From: Thiomicrorhabdus sp041583835
GTDB lineage: Bacteria > Pseudomonadota > Gammaproteobacteria > Thiomicrospirales > Thiomicrospiraceae
Direction: 5' to 3'
DNA: 64,000 nt
NCBI RefSeq assembly: GCF_041583835.1
Contig: NZ_JBFHFC010000005.1
Span: 98,385 to 162,384 of the forward strand
Below the pieces are notes generated by a model. The model had not been told where the DNA came from, did not search any database, and saw nothing but the letters and a program-made list of their open reading frames with translations. A program made the position numbers and the translations under genes. How positions within the stretch are numbered: position 1 is the stretch's first letter; each line of letters starts with the position of its first letter. Of the stretch, positions 7,100-16,152 are shown piece by piece.

Positions 7100-8962
7100 A
7101 TGAGGAGATTCATCCATTCAAGAGTGTCCGTTATGTCTTGGATTCAATTACGTCATACCTCTTTTTCCCTATTTCAACGAATTACAGGTTTGTTGGTTTT
7201 ATTGTTGATTGTCGGGCTATATTCAACAAATTCGTTTTCTCAAGATGAAGGTTCGCCATTAAGTTTGAACTGGTTTGCTATGTTGATGGAGTTGTTTGGC
7301 GGTTTAGCTCTGTTTCTATATGGCATGGATAAGATGATCAAAGGTTTGTTGATTATCGCCGGGGATCAGATGAAACTGATGCTGTCCAAGTTGACGACCA
7401 ATAGGGTGATGGGGGCGATTACCGGAGCGGGCGTGACCGCAGTAATTCAATCGTCATCGGTAACCAGCGTTTTAACGGTCGGTTTCGTTTCCGCAGGTTT
7501 GATGTCGGCAGGACAGGCGGCCGGTGTGGTTATGGGGGCAAATTTAGGGACAACGGTAACGGCACAAATTGTGGCGTTTAAAATAGAAAATTTTGCTCTT
7601 TTAATGGTTTCAGTGGGTTTTTTGATCGAGTTTTTAGCCAAATTAAGAAATAAAATTGCGATCGGGCAATTTATTATGGGATTGGGTTTATTGTTTTTCG
7701 GCATGAATCTGATGGGTGTCGGTATGGCACCGTTGCGAAACTACGAACCGTTTTTAGAATTGATGCAGCAAATGCAAAACCCTTTTTTGGGTATTTTGAT
7801 CGGTTTGGTTTTTACGGCGCTGGTGCAATCCTCTTCTGCAACGATTGCCATTGTGATTGTTATGGCCGGTAACGGGTTTTTAACTTTACCTGCCGGGATT
7901 GCATTGGCGATGGGTGCAAATATCGGTACGACGGTAACGGCGATGTTGGCGACAATAGGCAAGTCGAGAGAGGCGTTACGTACCGCTTTGATTCATGTGC
8001 AATTTAACCTTTTAGGGGTACTGATCTGGTTGCCGTTTATTCCTGAGCTGGCGTATTTTGCGACTATGATTTCTGCACATGAATATGCCGGAAACGAAGT
8101 CATGATGTTATTGGCCGAAAATACACCACGAGAGATTGCCAACGCAAATACGTTGTTTAATTTAATTAGTTTGATCGTTTTTCTGCCGATGATCCCGGTT
8201 TTTTTATGGATTGTAAACAAATTGGTTCCCGTTTTATCGGAAGAGAAAGGCGCGGCCGAATTCAAACCGGAGTTTTTGGATGAAGCCTTGATTATGACGC
8301 CGGCTCTGGCAATGAAAGCGGTCGCTATGGAGCTGGAACATTATCAAAAGCAGCAAGGCTTATTTTATAAACGTCTGGTCGGTTTAATCCCGTCGCCTAA
8401 TATCGATAAATTATCGAGGGAAGATTTAACGATTCGTCGATTACGTTCTTATCAAAGCCAAATATTAAGTTATTTAGGTCGCGCAGGACAAAGCGCCATG
8501 TCGGCCGAAGAGCAGAAAGAATACCTTAAGTTGATGAATGTTTTGAATATATTGGAATCGATGCTGGAAACATTGCAGTCTAACATGATGAACGTGATCC
8601 ACGAGATGGTTGAGAATGAGATAAAACCGAGTGAAACCATGATTAACCTGGTCGGACAATTGACTTCCGAAGTCGGGAAAGCGATTGAGAATGCAATGCA
8701 AAGTATCTATAAACAAGATTCCGAGGCCGCCATGGCGGTTATTGCCATTAAACCGACAATTGATCATCTTATTCAAGAAGCGCTGGCTCATCAAATTAAA
8801 CGTTTTCAGCCCAATGAAGAACGTTTGACCGTTTTTCGTTACGAGATGCAGTTGGTTGACGGTTTCAAACAGCTGCATACTTTGTCTAAACGAATTGCAC
8901 GACTACAATTAGCGAATAACCCGACGCCAGAAACTACGACTTCAAGTAATGTATTAAGTTAG
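7100..8962 (+). CDS. Na/Pi cotransporter family protein with PhoU-like tail
   Basis: 620 residues. After a first hydrophobic segment it shows the NptA/YjbB repeat structure: GGLALFLYGMDKMIKGL, then GAGVTAVIQSSSVTSVLTVGFV and MGANLGTTVTAQIVA, repeated as GLVFTALVQSSSATIAIVIVMAG and MGANIGTTVTAMLA. The two QSSS motifs are the phosphate/Na+ binding signature. From about residue 400 to the end the protein is helical and hydrophilic, resembling a PhoU-type domain. The family takes up phosphate with Na+. The start may instead be the ATG at 7133 (MSWIQLRH), which has AAGAG 8 bp upstream. The stop codon overlaps the convergent broken barrel gene by 4 bp. Confidence 0.9.
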   Translation: MRRFIHSRVSVMSWIQLRHTSFSLFQRITGLLVLLLIVGLYSTNSFSQDEGSPLSLNWFAMLMELFGGLALFLYGMDKMIKGLLIIAGDQMKLMLSKLTTNRVMGAITGAGVTAVIQSSSVTSVLTVGFVSAGLMSAGQAAGVVMGANLGTTVTAQIVAFKIENFALLMVSVGFLIEFLAKLRNKIAIGQFIMGLGLLFFGMNLMGVGMAPLRNYEPFLELMQQMQNPFLGILIGLVFTALVQSSSATIAIVIVMAGNGFLTLPAGIALAMGANIGTTVTAMLATIGKSREALRTALIHVQFNLLGVLIWLPFIPELAYFATMISAHEYAGNEVMMLLAENTPREIANANTLFNLISLIVFLPMIPVFLWIVNKLVPVLSEEKGAAEFKPEFLDEALIMTPALAMKAVAMELEHYQKQQGLFYKRLVGLIPSPNIDKLSREDLTIRRLRSYQSQILSYLGRAGQSAMSAEEQKEYLKLMNVLNILESMLETLQSNMMNVIHEMVENEIKPSETMINLVGQLTSEVGKAIENAMQSIYKQDSEAAMAVIAIKPTIDHLIQEALAHQIKRFQPNEERLTVFRYEMQLVDGFKQLHTLSKRIARLQLANNPTPETTTSSNVLS

Positions 8963-10220
8963 AAATAGGTATTGAATTGCAGGTATGCATAGTGGCTGTA
9001 AGCCGAGATCTGATGCTTTTCTTCCGTCAGATATAAGCCGTTAAATTCGGAGCCTGTATCGCCTTGAGTCAACTGTAAACCGAATAGAATTTGACTGCGG
9101 TTATTGAGTAAATAATTACCGTGAAGGCTCCACAACTGACTATGATCCTGTAGGTTGACGATGAGGTTGGGTCCTAAACTTAATTTAGACGTCATCTCGA
9201 TGGTCATCCCCATGTCCATGTAGTGTTGATTGATTACAAATAATTGATTATTAATGATTTTATTCCATAGAATCGGGTTGATTTGGTTTAGATAAGGTTG
9301 TGACGAGGCTTCGCCGTAACCATTGTAAAAATACTCGATGAAGCCGGTTGTATTGTGGCCGAAGATTTCCAGGCTTGATGGTAATTGGCGACTAGACTGT
9401 TATTGAACGCTTGGTAATCGGTGTTGTAGGCACTTAACCAATCCATGTTCCACAGGCCGTTGAATAAATTACCGGTTAGCTCAACCCCTAATAGCCATTC
9501 GTTTGCTTCTTTGCTGAGAATCCCCTGTAATTCCAGTTTATCCGTATAGTGTAACCACTTAATGCCGAAGGCGCTTTCGTCGATATCGAGTTCACGATTA
9601 TCCAAGTTGCGTCTAGGGACGATTATCCAATCCAATTGATCTCCGGATTCGGTTAAGTATTGACCGCTGACCATGTCGGTTCCCGGTTTATATTCGGTAT
9701 CGATACTATTGGGCGCAAATGGATTGAAGTGATCCAACGGATTGAATAGTTGACCGTTTCCCCAACGAATTGCTTGTCTTCCGATTTTGACCGAATAATT
9801 TCTTTGTTGATAGGTTGCAGAGAGTCGATCGATGCGGTGGTAAATAAATGTATCGTCTCGGTTAACAATCGATGCGGTTAAATTAAACAGCTGTTTCTGA
9901 TCCAAATCAAAAAAATCGTAATCGTCGGAAGTCAGTTGTCTTTGTTGTGAAATGGTTTCACCTTTTAACCCTTGAATTTGATAATCGATTTCGAATTTCC
10001 AGTTTTTTTCAAAACGTTCGGTTTTGGCTCGAAAGTCACTCATAAGAAAATGGGTGGTTTCGGAATCGACACCTGCCGTTTTTTCAAAATTCGGCCAATT
10101 CTCTAAAAAACCGACCGCTTTAAAGTGGCCTTCAGGCGATTTCCAGGAGCCAAGTAATGCACTTGGCAGGAAAAATAGAAAAAATGCCGTTATGAGGCAT
10201 TTATTTAAGGATTTTTTCAT
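8959..10220 (-). pseudogene. Outer-membrane beta-barrel protein, broken by one frameshift
   Basis: Two adjoining minus-strand frames make one protein. The first, from 10220 (signal peptide MKKSLNKCLITAFFLFFLPSALLG), runs in frame to about 9375 with barrel-like text such as IGRQAIRWGNGQLFNPLDHF and ends ANYHQA. The other frame continues at once as SLEIFGHNTTGFIEYFYNGYG and runs to the end at 8959 (YLQFNTYF), a Phe-terminated last strand. Total length is 1262 nt, one short of a multiple of three, so a single deleted base near 9370-9377 explains it. Restored, it would have about 420 residues. It resembles DUF1302/porin-like barrels; I cannot name the substrate. It may be a real pseudogene or a sequencing error. 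A Fur-like box lies upstream. Confidence 0.75.
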
Positions 10221-10525
10221 AATTTGAAATTTTAGCGTGAAATCGCAAACCCGTTGCTTAACACGACCATTTATATTTTATGGTTATTATATGGATAAAA
10301 AGAATCGAAAACGATAATTATTTTCATAAAGACTTAAGGGGCGTTTAAGATATTTTAATGACATCAATTTTATAAATATTAAGTGTTTCGGTATTTCGGA
10401 TAATCGATAGTTTAAATTTGCTATGCTATGTTTATTGCAGTCATTGATGAATTTAAATTTTGGTTATGATGTATATGTGAATCGGCGATTGAGCCGATTG
10501 GATTTTATTCGACAGGGAAGGACGT
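10221..10525. other. 305-bp intergenic region, barrel gene and lipoprotein gene
   Basis: An AT-rich divergent promoter region with no gene visible. It contains the Fur-like box nearer the barrel gene. On the lipoprotein side a possible promoter consists of TTGATG at 10444-10449 and TATGAT at 10465-10470, with a short 15-bp spacer. Confidence 0.4.
10307..10325 (-). promoter_or_regulatory. Fur-box-like element upstream of the barrel gene
   Basis: GAAAACGATAATTATTTTC matches the classical 19-bp Fur box GATAATGATAATCATTATC at 15 of 19 positions. It is 87 bp upstream of the barrel gene's ATG, so iron control of that gene is plausible. No Fur gene is in the window. Confidence 0.5.
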
Positions 10526-10756
10526 ATGAAACAGACAGTGATTTTTTCAGGATTGGCTTCGATAGCTTTGGCATTAGCAGCTTGTACTTCTCATCATTTT
10601 GTAAATAAAGTCGGCCAAAACGAGAAACAATTTATCCAAGATCAAGCCTATTGCCGTGGCTTGGCTTCCGGTCAACAAAGCTTGACCAATACCGAAGGGG
10701 AGCGTCTGATTCCTTATGAAGAGTGTATGCGCAACTTAGGTTATTTACCTAAATAA
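10526..10756 (+). CDS. Small lipoprotein
   Basis: 76 residues. The signal peptide MKQTVIFSGLASIALALAAC ends in a lipobox (LALAAC), so the mature protein would be lipid-anchored at that Cys. The mature part is about 57 residues with two further Cys (AYCRGLASG, YEECMRNLGY), which could form a disulfide. A strong Shine-Dalgarno (GGGAAGGA) precedes the ATG. It resembles small outer-membrane-lipoprotein-like hypothetical proteins with a C-terminal ..YxxCMxxxGY.. pattern; no function is known to me. Confidence 0.8.
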   Translation: MKQTVIFSGLASIALALAACTSHHFVNKVGQNEKQFIQDQAYCRGLASGQQSLTNTEGERLIPYEECMRNLGYLPK

Positions 10757-10777
10757 CCCATTGCTTTTCGTTATTTT

Positions 10778-11197
10778 TTATTCGCCTTGAATGGTAATAA
10801 TCAGCTTACGGTCAAAACGACCGGTTCGGTGTTCGTAAAGAAACAGTCCTTGCCAAGTTCCTAAGTTAAGTCGTCCGTTACTGACCGGTATGGTTTGGCT
10901 CATATCGGTAATCATGCAGCGTATGTGTGCACTCATGTCGTCATCCCCTTCATAGTTATGCAGGTAGCGGGGGTCGCCGTCTTGAACCGTTTTTTGCATC
11001 CAATATTCAATGTCTTGTCGAACGCTAGGATCGGCGTTTTCGGTAATAATCAACGATGCCGAAGTGTGTTGAATAAAGACATGGCACAAGCCTGTATTGA
11101 TAGAGGAATCTCTAACAGCGGCTTCAATTTTTTGAGTGATGTTATAGGTTCCTCTGTTAGGGTTGGTGAGGATGATTTCAGTCTGAAAAGTCTTCAT
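10778..11197 (-). CDS. yjbQ: YjbQ family protein (UPF0047)
   Basis: 139 residues, the usual length. The family's landmarks are present: GLCHVFIQHTSASLIITENADPSVRQDIEYWM near the middle (read in parts), YLHNYEGDDDMSAHIRCMI, and the C-terminal LGTWQGLFLYEHRTGRFDRKLI. YjbQ proteins are small beta-barrel-like trimeric enzymes with weak reported thiamine-phosphate-synthase activity; the true role is not settled. It is transcribed alone, convergent with the small lipoprotein gene. Confidence 0.93.
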   Translation of the reverse strand: MKTFQTEIILTNPNRGTYNITQKIEAAVRDSSINTGLCHVFIQHTSASLIITENADPSVRQDIEYWMQKTVQDGDPRYLHNYEGDDDMSAHIRCMITDMSQTIPVSNGRLNLGTWQGLFLYEHRTGRFDRKLIITIQGE

Positions 11198-11437
11198 ATT
11201 GTTCCGTTATAGATCGTTTTTTGGATGTTTAATGGAAACCAGTTTAGCAAATAATTTATGTTTTTGATGTGGTCTGTCTATTCTGCCATTGCCCATATTT
11301 CTATCTTTTGTTCTCCTTGTTATTAATTTAATTCGATTTAATCGATTACTAGGCGGCCCTTATTCGTGTTGGGATTTAGGCGTGACCACGATTAGGCTAT
11401 AATGCATCTATTTAAACCAATCAAAAGAACATTCATT

Positions 11438-13492
11438 ATGTCCCAAAACGTTAATTCAAACCCGCTACTTAATATTACAGATTTACCAAAATTCGATATG
11501 TTTCACGTGGAACATATCGTTCCTGCAGTAGATCAATTGTTGGAAGAGAATCGTGCACAAGTGGCGTGTTTGGTTAATTTGGATGAAATACCGACTTGGG
11601 AAAACTTCATTGAGCCTTTAGAGAAAATCGATAATCGGTTCGAGCGCGTCTGGGGACCGATAGGGCATTTGGATTCGGTAAAAAACAGCGACGAATGGCA
11701 TGCAGCTTATACAGCATGTCTTGAAAAGGTCACCGCCTATCACACTGAAATGGGGCAGAATAAAGGTCTGTTCGAGAAATTCACGTTAATCGCTAATAGT
11801 GAAGAATTCAAAGATTATTCTTTGGCTCAGAAGAAAGTTATCGAAAATGCATTAAGAAATTTTCGACTTTCCGGGATTGATCTACCTGCTGAAAAGCAGG
11901 CTCAGTATCAAACGATTTCACAACAGTTGTCACAGTTAAGCAGTCAGTTCGGCAATAACGTTTTGAAGTCCACACAAGCCTGGTCAAAAAATATTGTTGA
12001 TGAACGAGAATTGGCCGGTTTGCCTGAAAACGCCATGGGATTGTTGAAACAATTAGCTGAACAAAAAGGGCTTGAAGGTTGGTTGGTAACGTTGGATTTT
12101 CCTTCCTATATAGCGGTGATGATGCATGCCGATTCACGTGAATTGCGTTCCGAAGTGTATCGCGCATTCGGAACACGCGCTTCGGATCAGGCTCATAATA
12201 CCGAGTATGACAATTCGGAAAATATAGAAAAAATTAGAAAACTGCGTCATGAATTGGCTAATTTGCTTGGATTCGAACAATATGCCGACTACTCGTTAGC
12301 CACCAAGATGGCACAGAGCACCGATCAGGTATTAGGTTTTTTACGCGATTTAGCGGTTAAATCCAAACCCCAGGCAGAACAGGAATTGGCAACGTTAAAA
12401 GCCTTTGCCAAGGATGAATACGGAATAGAAGATTTTCAGCCGTGGGACGTTTCTTACGTTTCCGAAAAATTAAAAGCGGCTAGCTTATCGTTGTCGCAAG
12501 AAGTGCTTCGTCCCTATTTTCCGGTTAAGGCCGTATTGAATGGTTTATTTACGATTACCGAAACACTGTTTGATATTCGTGTTCGAGAGAAAGAGGGTGT
12601 TTCGGTATGGCATAAAGACGTTCGTTTTTTTGAATTAGTCGATGCGGGCGATGAGGTCGTGGGTCAGTTTTATCTGGATCTTTATGCGCGAGAAAATAAA
12701 CGAGGTGGTGCCTGGATGGATTCTGCGGTGAGCCGTTGGAAGCATTCTGCGGGTGCGTTACAAAAGCCGGTCGCTTATTTGGTGTGCAACTTCACGCCGC
12801 AGGTTGCGGACAAACCGGCCTGTTTGACACACGATGAAGTTACAACTCTGTTCCATGAGTTCGGTCACGGGATTCATCATTTAATGACGGAAATGGAGCA
12901 TTTGGATATCTCGGGTATCAGCGGCGTTCCGTGGGATGCGGTGGAGTTGCCGTCCCAGTTTATGGAAAACTTCTGTTGGGAGCGTGAAGGTCTTGATTTG
13001 ATCTCTTCTCATATTCAAACCGGTGAAACATTGCCGGATGAGTTATTCGAGTCTTTGAAAACCAGTCGCGGTTTCCAGTCTGCGATGATGATGGTTCGTC
13101 AGATTGAATTCGCGTTGATGGATTTTGAATTGCATAGCTTCTATCGCCCGGATGAAGTAGAAGATATTTTGGAACTGGCGAAACGAATTCGAGAGGAAGT
13201 TTCCGTGATTCAACCGCCTGAATATACTCGTATGTTACACAGTTTCAGTCATATTTTTGCGGGTGGGTATGCGGCCGGTTATTTCAGTTATAAGTGGGCA
13301 GAAGTGCTGTCTGCGGATGCATTTAGCCTATTTGAAGAGACGGGTATTTTGAATCCCGAAACGGGTGCCAAATTTAAGAATACGATTTTGGCAGCAGGGG
13401 GTTCGATTGATCCGATGGTTTTGTTTAAAGCCTTTAGAGGACGCGAACCGAAAATTGAAGCTTTGTTACGTCACAGCGGCATAGCAGCGTAA
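11438..13492 (+). CDS. prlC: Oligopeptidase A, M3 zinc peptidase
   Basis: 684 residues from the ATG at 11438 (MSQNVNSNPLLNITDLPKF); an upstream in-frame ATG at 11402 adds a non-conserved leader. The thimet-oligopeptidase core is complete: the zinc motif HEFGH lies in TTLFHEFGHGIHHLM, with the third ligand in the downstream Glu helix (DAVELPSQFMENFCWE). The C-terminal substrate-binding loop FSHIFAGGYAAGYFSYKWAEVLSADAF (read in parts) is also present. This cytoplasmic enzyme degrades short peptides, including cleaved signal peptides. A parS variant lies inside the coding region at codons for MFHVEH. There is no plus-strand terminator; the hairpin after it is oriented for the convergent porin operon. 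Confidence 0.95.
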   Translation: MSQNVNSNPLLNITDLPKFDMFHVEHIVPAVDQLLEENRAQVACLVNLDEIPTWENFIEPLEKIDNRFERVWGPIGHLDSVKNSDEWHAAYTACLEKVTAYHTEMGQNKGLFEKFTLIANSEEFKDYSLAQKKVIENALRNFRLSGIDLPAEKQAQYQTISQQLSQLSSQFGNNVLKSTQAWSKNIVDERELAGLPENAMGLLKQLAEQKGLEGWLVTLDFPSYIAVMMHADSRELRSEVYRAFGTRASDQAHNTEYDNSENIEKIRKLRHELANLLGFEQYADYSLATKMAQSTDQVLGFLRDLAVKSKPQAEQELATLKAFAKDEYGIEDFQPWDVSYVSEKLKAASLSLSQEVLRPYFPVKAVLNGLFTITETLFDIRVREKEGVSVWHKDVRFFELVDAGDEVVGQFYLDLYARENKRGGAWMDSAVSRWKHSAGALQKPVAYLVCNFTPQVADKPACLTHDEVTTLFHEFGHGIHHLMTEMEHLDISGISGVPWDAVELPSQFMENFCWEREGLDLISSHIQTGETLPDELFESLKTSRGFQSAMMMVRQIEFALMDFELHSFYRPDEVEDILELAKRIREEVSVIQPPEYTRMLHSFSHIFAGGYAAGYFSYKWAEVLSADAFSLFEETGILNPETGAKFKNTILAAGGSIDPMVLFKAFRGREPKIEALLRHSGIAA
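11499..11514. other. parS: parS site inside prlC
   Basis: TGTTTCACGTGGAACA is the common parS variant with one A-to-G change in the right arm. It is embedded in the prlC coding sequence, at codons for Phe-His-Val-Glu-His. Confidence 0.8.
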
Positions 13493-13512
13493 TTTTTAGA
13501 TTCTTTTAGGCA

Positions 13513-13543
13513 TAAAAAAGCCCTTGCTGATTAAGCAAGGGCA
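13513..13543 (-). terminator. Terminator of the DsrE-DsrE-porin operon
   Basis: Stem AGCAAGGGC / GCCCTTGCT (13520-13528 with 13534-13542). The A-run lies on the left, so it becomes a T-run for minus-strand transcripts. It ends the porin operon. Confidence 0.8.
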
Positions 13544-13598
13544 AGGTGGTTGATTTTCGGAGTACCAACCTAACAACGCAAAAAAGAGGTTTAACGGC

Positions 13599-14909
13599 TT
13601 AGAAGACTAAGCTGATTTGTGCTGAAACACGATTGTCCACACTGTCCAGAATATCGTGTACCGGAGCCGTAGATGGGGCGTCAGGCGCTTCAATCGAACG
13701 AATCTCATAGTTGACTCTCAATGAGGTTTTCTTGTTGAAGAAGTACTGTGCGCCTAATGTGGTCGTCTGGAATTCACGATGTTTGTCTTGATTGGTATTG
13801 GATGCGGCATCGGTTTTGGTTGCGCTGTCGAGTTTGTCGTAGCGTACGTTCAATTCCAGATTAGGCATGACTCGATACCCTAGATCGACATAATATCCGT
13901 CCGCCTTTTGGTCGGGAAAGACACTGAATGTCGCACCGTCGGAAGGTAATCCGGCGCCGCTGGTTCCACCGTAAATCATACCGTCGGCGGTAATGTATTC
14001 GGCCGCTAACCGGTATTTACCGTCCCAATAGGTTGTACCCAGTCCGGTACGTTTTCGGTCTACGGTCCCCACATCATCCAAGGTACGTTTCCCGTCCTGC
14101 ATCCAAGCAAAGAATTTCAACCCTTGTCTTCTTGGACCGGTTGTATTGTTGAAGATCTTTTCCGTAGAGGCATACAAGTACAGATCCTGATGTTTATCAT
14201 TGTCCGTTAATGCCAAACCATTACCGTTACCTAGCATAACGGCATAACTGTGCTCCCACTCACCGACTCTGAAAGCGTCAAAGACTTCCACCCCGGTGTC
14301 TCGGAACGCACCGACCGGTGCGCTTCTTCCCGTATTGCCGGTAGAGTTGTCGAAATAACGTTCCAACAATAGGCGATCGGTTACGTTACTGAAATTGACA
14401 TAGTTGAATACCGGGATACCTTGAAGCCCTTCTTCCGCACCCGGAGTTTTGAATAGACCCACTCGGATTCTTGCGCCGGGAATGTGGTTAAGGGTGACGC
14501 TGGCATCAGTTAACTGACCTTGAGAAGCGTCACCACCGGTCGTAATACCATTGTTCCCGAATTCGGTAAGTAGGAAGTAATTCACTTTTTCATCCAGCGG
14601 GAAATTTCCGCCTCTGACTCCGATACGTGCACGACGGACGTTGAAGCCTTGAGAGGTATCCAATTGAGGTGCCATCTGGTTGAATGCGGCTGATTTTCCG
14701 GCATAAGGACCGGCGGTAAGTTTAGTATCGTCGGTTTGTTGGTATTCCGCTTGTACAAACCCCCAGACCTTGGCTCTTGGTGCCTGGTGATCCTTTTCGG
14801 TTCCTTGGATCATCAGCCAGTTTGCGGCTTGGGCGGATTGAGCGCCCAAGGCGCCGGCTAATGCGATCAATAACGCGGTTTTTTTGAGTTTATAGGTTTT
14901 GTTTAGCAT
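13599..14909 (-). CDS. Outer-membrane porin, phosphate-selective porin O/P-like
   Basis: 436 residues with a signal peptide (MLNKTYKLKKTALLIALAGALGAQSAQA). The mature protein begins with a short exposed stretch, then beta strands: AKVWGFVQAEYQQTD, FNVRRARIGVRGG, VNYFLLTEFGNNG, ARIRVGLFKTPGAEEGLQG. The RRARIG pattern and final strand (RVSAQISLVF, ending in Phe) are typical of OprO/OprP-type trimeric porins. AGAGGA before the ATG supports the start. It is 53 bp downstream of two DsrE-like genes in the same orientation and is followed by the shared terminator, so it is probably the last gene of that operon, opposite the ECF sigma pair. Substrate is unknown. Confidence 0.85.
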   Translation of the reverse strand: MLNKTYKLKKTALLIALAGALGAQSAQAANWLMIQGTEKDHQAPRAKVWGFVQAEYQQTDDTKLTAGPYAGKSAAFNQMAPQLDTSQGFNVRRARIGVRGGNFPLDEKVNYFLLTEFGNNGITTGGDASQGQLTDASVTLNHIPGARIRVGLFKTPGAEEGLQGIPVFNYVNFSNVTDRLLLERYFDNSTGNTGRSAPVGAFRDTGVEVFDAFRVGEWEHSYAVMLGNGNGLALTDNDKHQDLYLYASTEKIFNNTTGPRRQGLKFFAWMQDGKRTLDDVGTVDRKRTGLGTTYWDGKYRLAAEYITADGMIYGGTSGAGLPSDGATFSVFPDQKADGYYVDLGYRVMPNLELNVRYDKLDSATKTDAASNTNQDKHREFQTTTLGAQYFFNKKTSLRVNYEIRSIEAPDAPSTAPVHDILDSVDNRVSAQISLVF

Positions 14910-14962
14910 AAGTATCCTCTTCTCTTTTTTAAGAGATTTTATATTTGGTCTGTTTGATTAAA

Positions 14963-15451
14963 TTAAGGTCTTAGGTATAAGAAGCCTTGGCTTTGAAGGT
15001 AGGCAAGTTCGGCAACGCCGCTAGGAACGATATCGTCTTTCTTGGCATCGTAAAGGTCGCGTTCGAAATCGACGTTTCGACCTTTTAAGGTATTAGCGCA
15101 AACGTTGAAAGTGACCCCCTGCATTTTGAGTTGGTCGATTTTTTGAGCCATTTCCAAAGTGGCGTTGGCCGTTTTGAATTTAGGCACGTTTTTCAAAGCT
15201 TCGGGTTTGAGTAGCAGAGATAGTCCGTTACCGTGGAGCACGACTTTTATATCAATATTGTCTACACCGACCGCGTTGATATGGTTTTGAATGTTGCGTA
15301 GGGTTGAAGACTGTTTTTTGATATCGTCGTAGTTAATGTGATACACCACTTTTTGATGTCCGTAGCGTTCGTTGGCATTGGCGCTGTTGATTGTCAGGAT
15401 AGCCGATAGCAACATGAAAACAGCGATCAGGTAAGGTTTTATTGATTTCAT
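14963..15451 (-). CDS. Secreted DsrE-like protein B
   Basis: 162 residues with an N-terminal signal peptide (MKSIKPYLIAVFMLLSAILTINSANA). The mature domain has the DsrE/F fold pattern: KVVYHINYDD, then IDIKVVLHGNGLSLLL, then GVTFNVCANTLKG with a single Cys at residue 118, and a C-terminal GVAELAYLQSQGFLYLRP. The Cys lies where DsrE/TusD family proteins carry their persulfide-forming residue. It contains an insert of about 20 residues relative to its neighbour. It is the middle gene of the operon (18 bp after DsrE-like A, 53 bp before the porin). The role is unknown; a periplasmic sulfur-binding or redox role is inferred. Confidence 0.85.
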   Translation of the reverse strand: MKSIKPYLIAVFMLLSAILTINSANANERYGHQKVVYHINYDDIKKQSSTLRNIQNHINAVGVDNIDIKVVLHGNGLSLLLKPEALKNVPKFKTANATLEMAQKIDQLKMQGVTFNVCANTLKGRNVDFERDLYDAKKDDIVPSGVAELAYLQSQGFLYLRP

Positions 15452-15469
15452 AGTGACCTCGGGGGATTG

Positions 15470-15928
15470 TTAAGGTTTCAAAATCTGCCAACCGGCAGCA
15501 TTAAGTTGCAGGATTCTGCCCGCTCCGGCCGGAGCAATGGCAATGCCTTCCATGACTTTGGGTTCATGTCCAAGTTTAGAAGAGAAGTTTTTGAGTGTAT
15601 TGGCACAGGCTGTAAAGCGCACGCCCCCCGCAATTAGAGATTTAATACGCGGCTCGTTGACGTTTTTATCTAACATAAGGCGAACGCCCGGTCCAAAGGC
15701 AACCACTTCGATATCGACGTTTTGGGCTCCGTAATAGCGCTGTAAGTTTCCGGCGACATTAAGCACCAAGGTTTGTTTAAACGGATCGCCGTCGCTGATT
15801 TGTAGAACGACTTTGTGTTCCGCGAAGGTGTCAGGCAGCGGTGCTTCGGTTTGAGCCGCAAAGACGGGGATCGTAACCAGGAGTCCCAGTAGTAATCCAA
15901 AAAGTTTATAAACCTGTTTTTTTAGCAT
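15470..15928 (-). CDS. Secreted DsrE-like protein A
   Basis: 152 residues with a signal peptide ending near VFAAQTEA. The DsrE-like domain reads HKVVLQISDGDPFKQTLVLNVAGN, VDIEVVAFGPGVRLML, GGVRFTACANTLK (Cys108) and ends AAGWQILKP. It is a paralogue of the next gene and also matches the periplasmic part of the anti-sigma factor on the other strand (Cys-x-x-Thr/Ala-Leu motif, GW-x-x-x-K end). It is the first gene of the operon; the 224-bp divergent region to the sigma gene must hold its promoter. Export to the periplasm is likely. The function is not established. Confidence 0.85.
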   Translation of the reverse strand: MLKKQVYKLFGLLLGLLVTIPVFAAQTEAPLPDTFAEHKVVLQISDGDPFKQTLVLNVAGNLQRYYGAQNVDIEVVAFGPGVRLMLDKNVNEPRIKSLIAGGVRFTACANTLKNFSSKLGHEPKVMEGIAIAPAGAGRILQLNAAGWQILKP

Positions 15929-16152
15929 GTTTTTTTATCCTCGAAAGTAAATCAAAATTCAGCGCGCTTAACCCTTAAACGAATGGGTAGAGCGTTTTAT
16001 TCCATTTTTTTAAACCAGTAATTCTTATCTACACAACAGTTTTATTTATTTCGTAAGTTGTTAATATGTTTACAAAAAAATATTTGTTGCATTAAAAACT
16101 GAAATTGAATTAGTATCGAAAAAAGGTATTAATTCAAACAAGTGATGTGTAA

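Noticed and set aside
12131..12144. GATTCACGTGAATT inside prlC, a palindrome with the parS centre.
   Set aside because: It lacks the outer GTT/AAC arms of the parS consensus and lies in coding sequence, so it is not called as a site.
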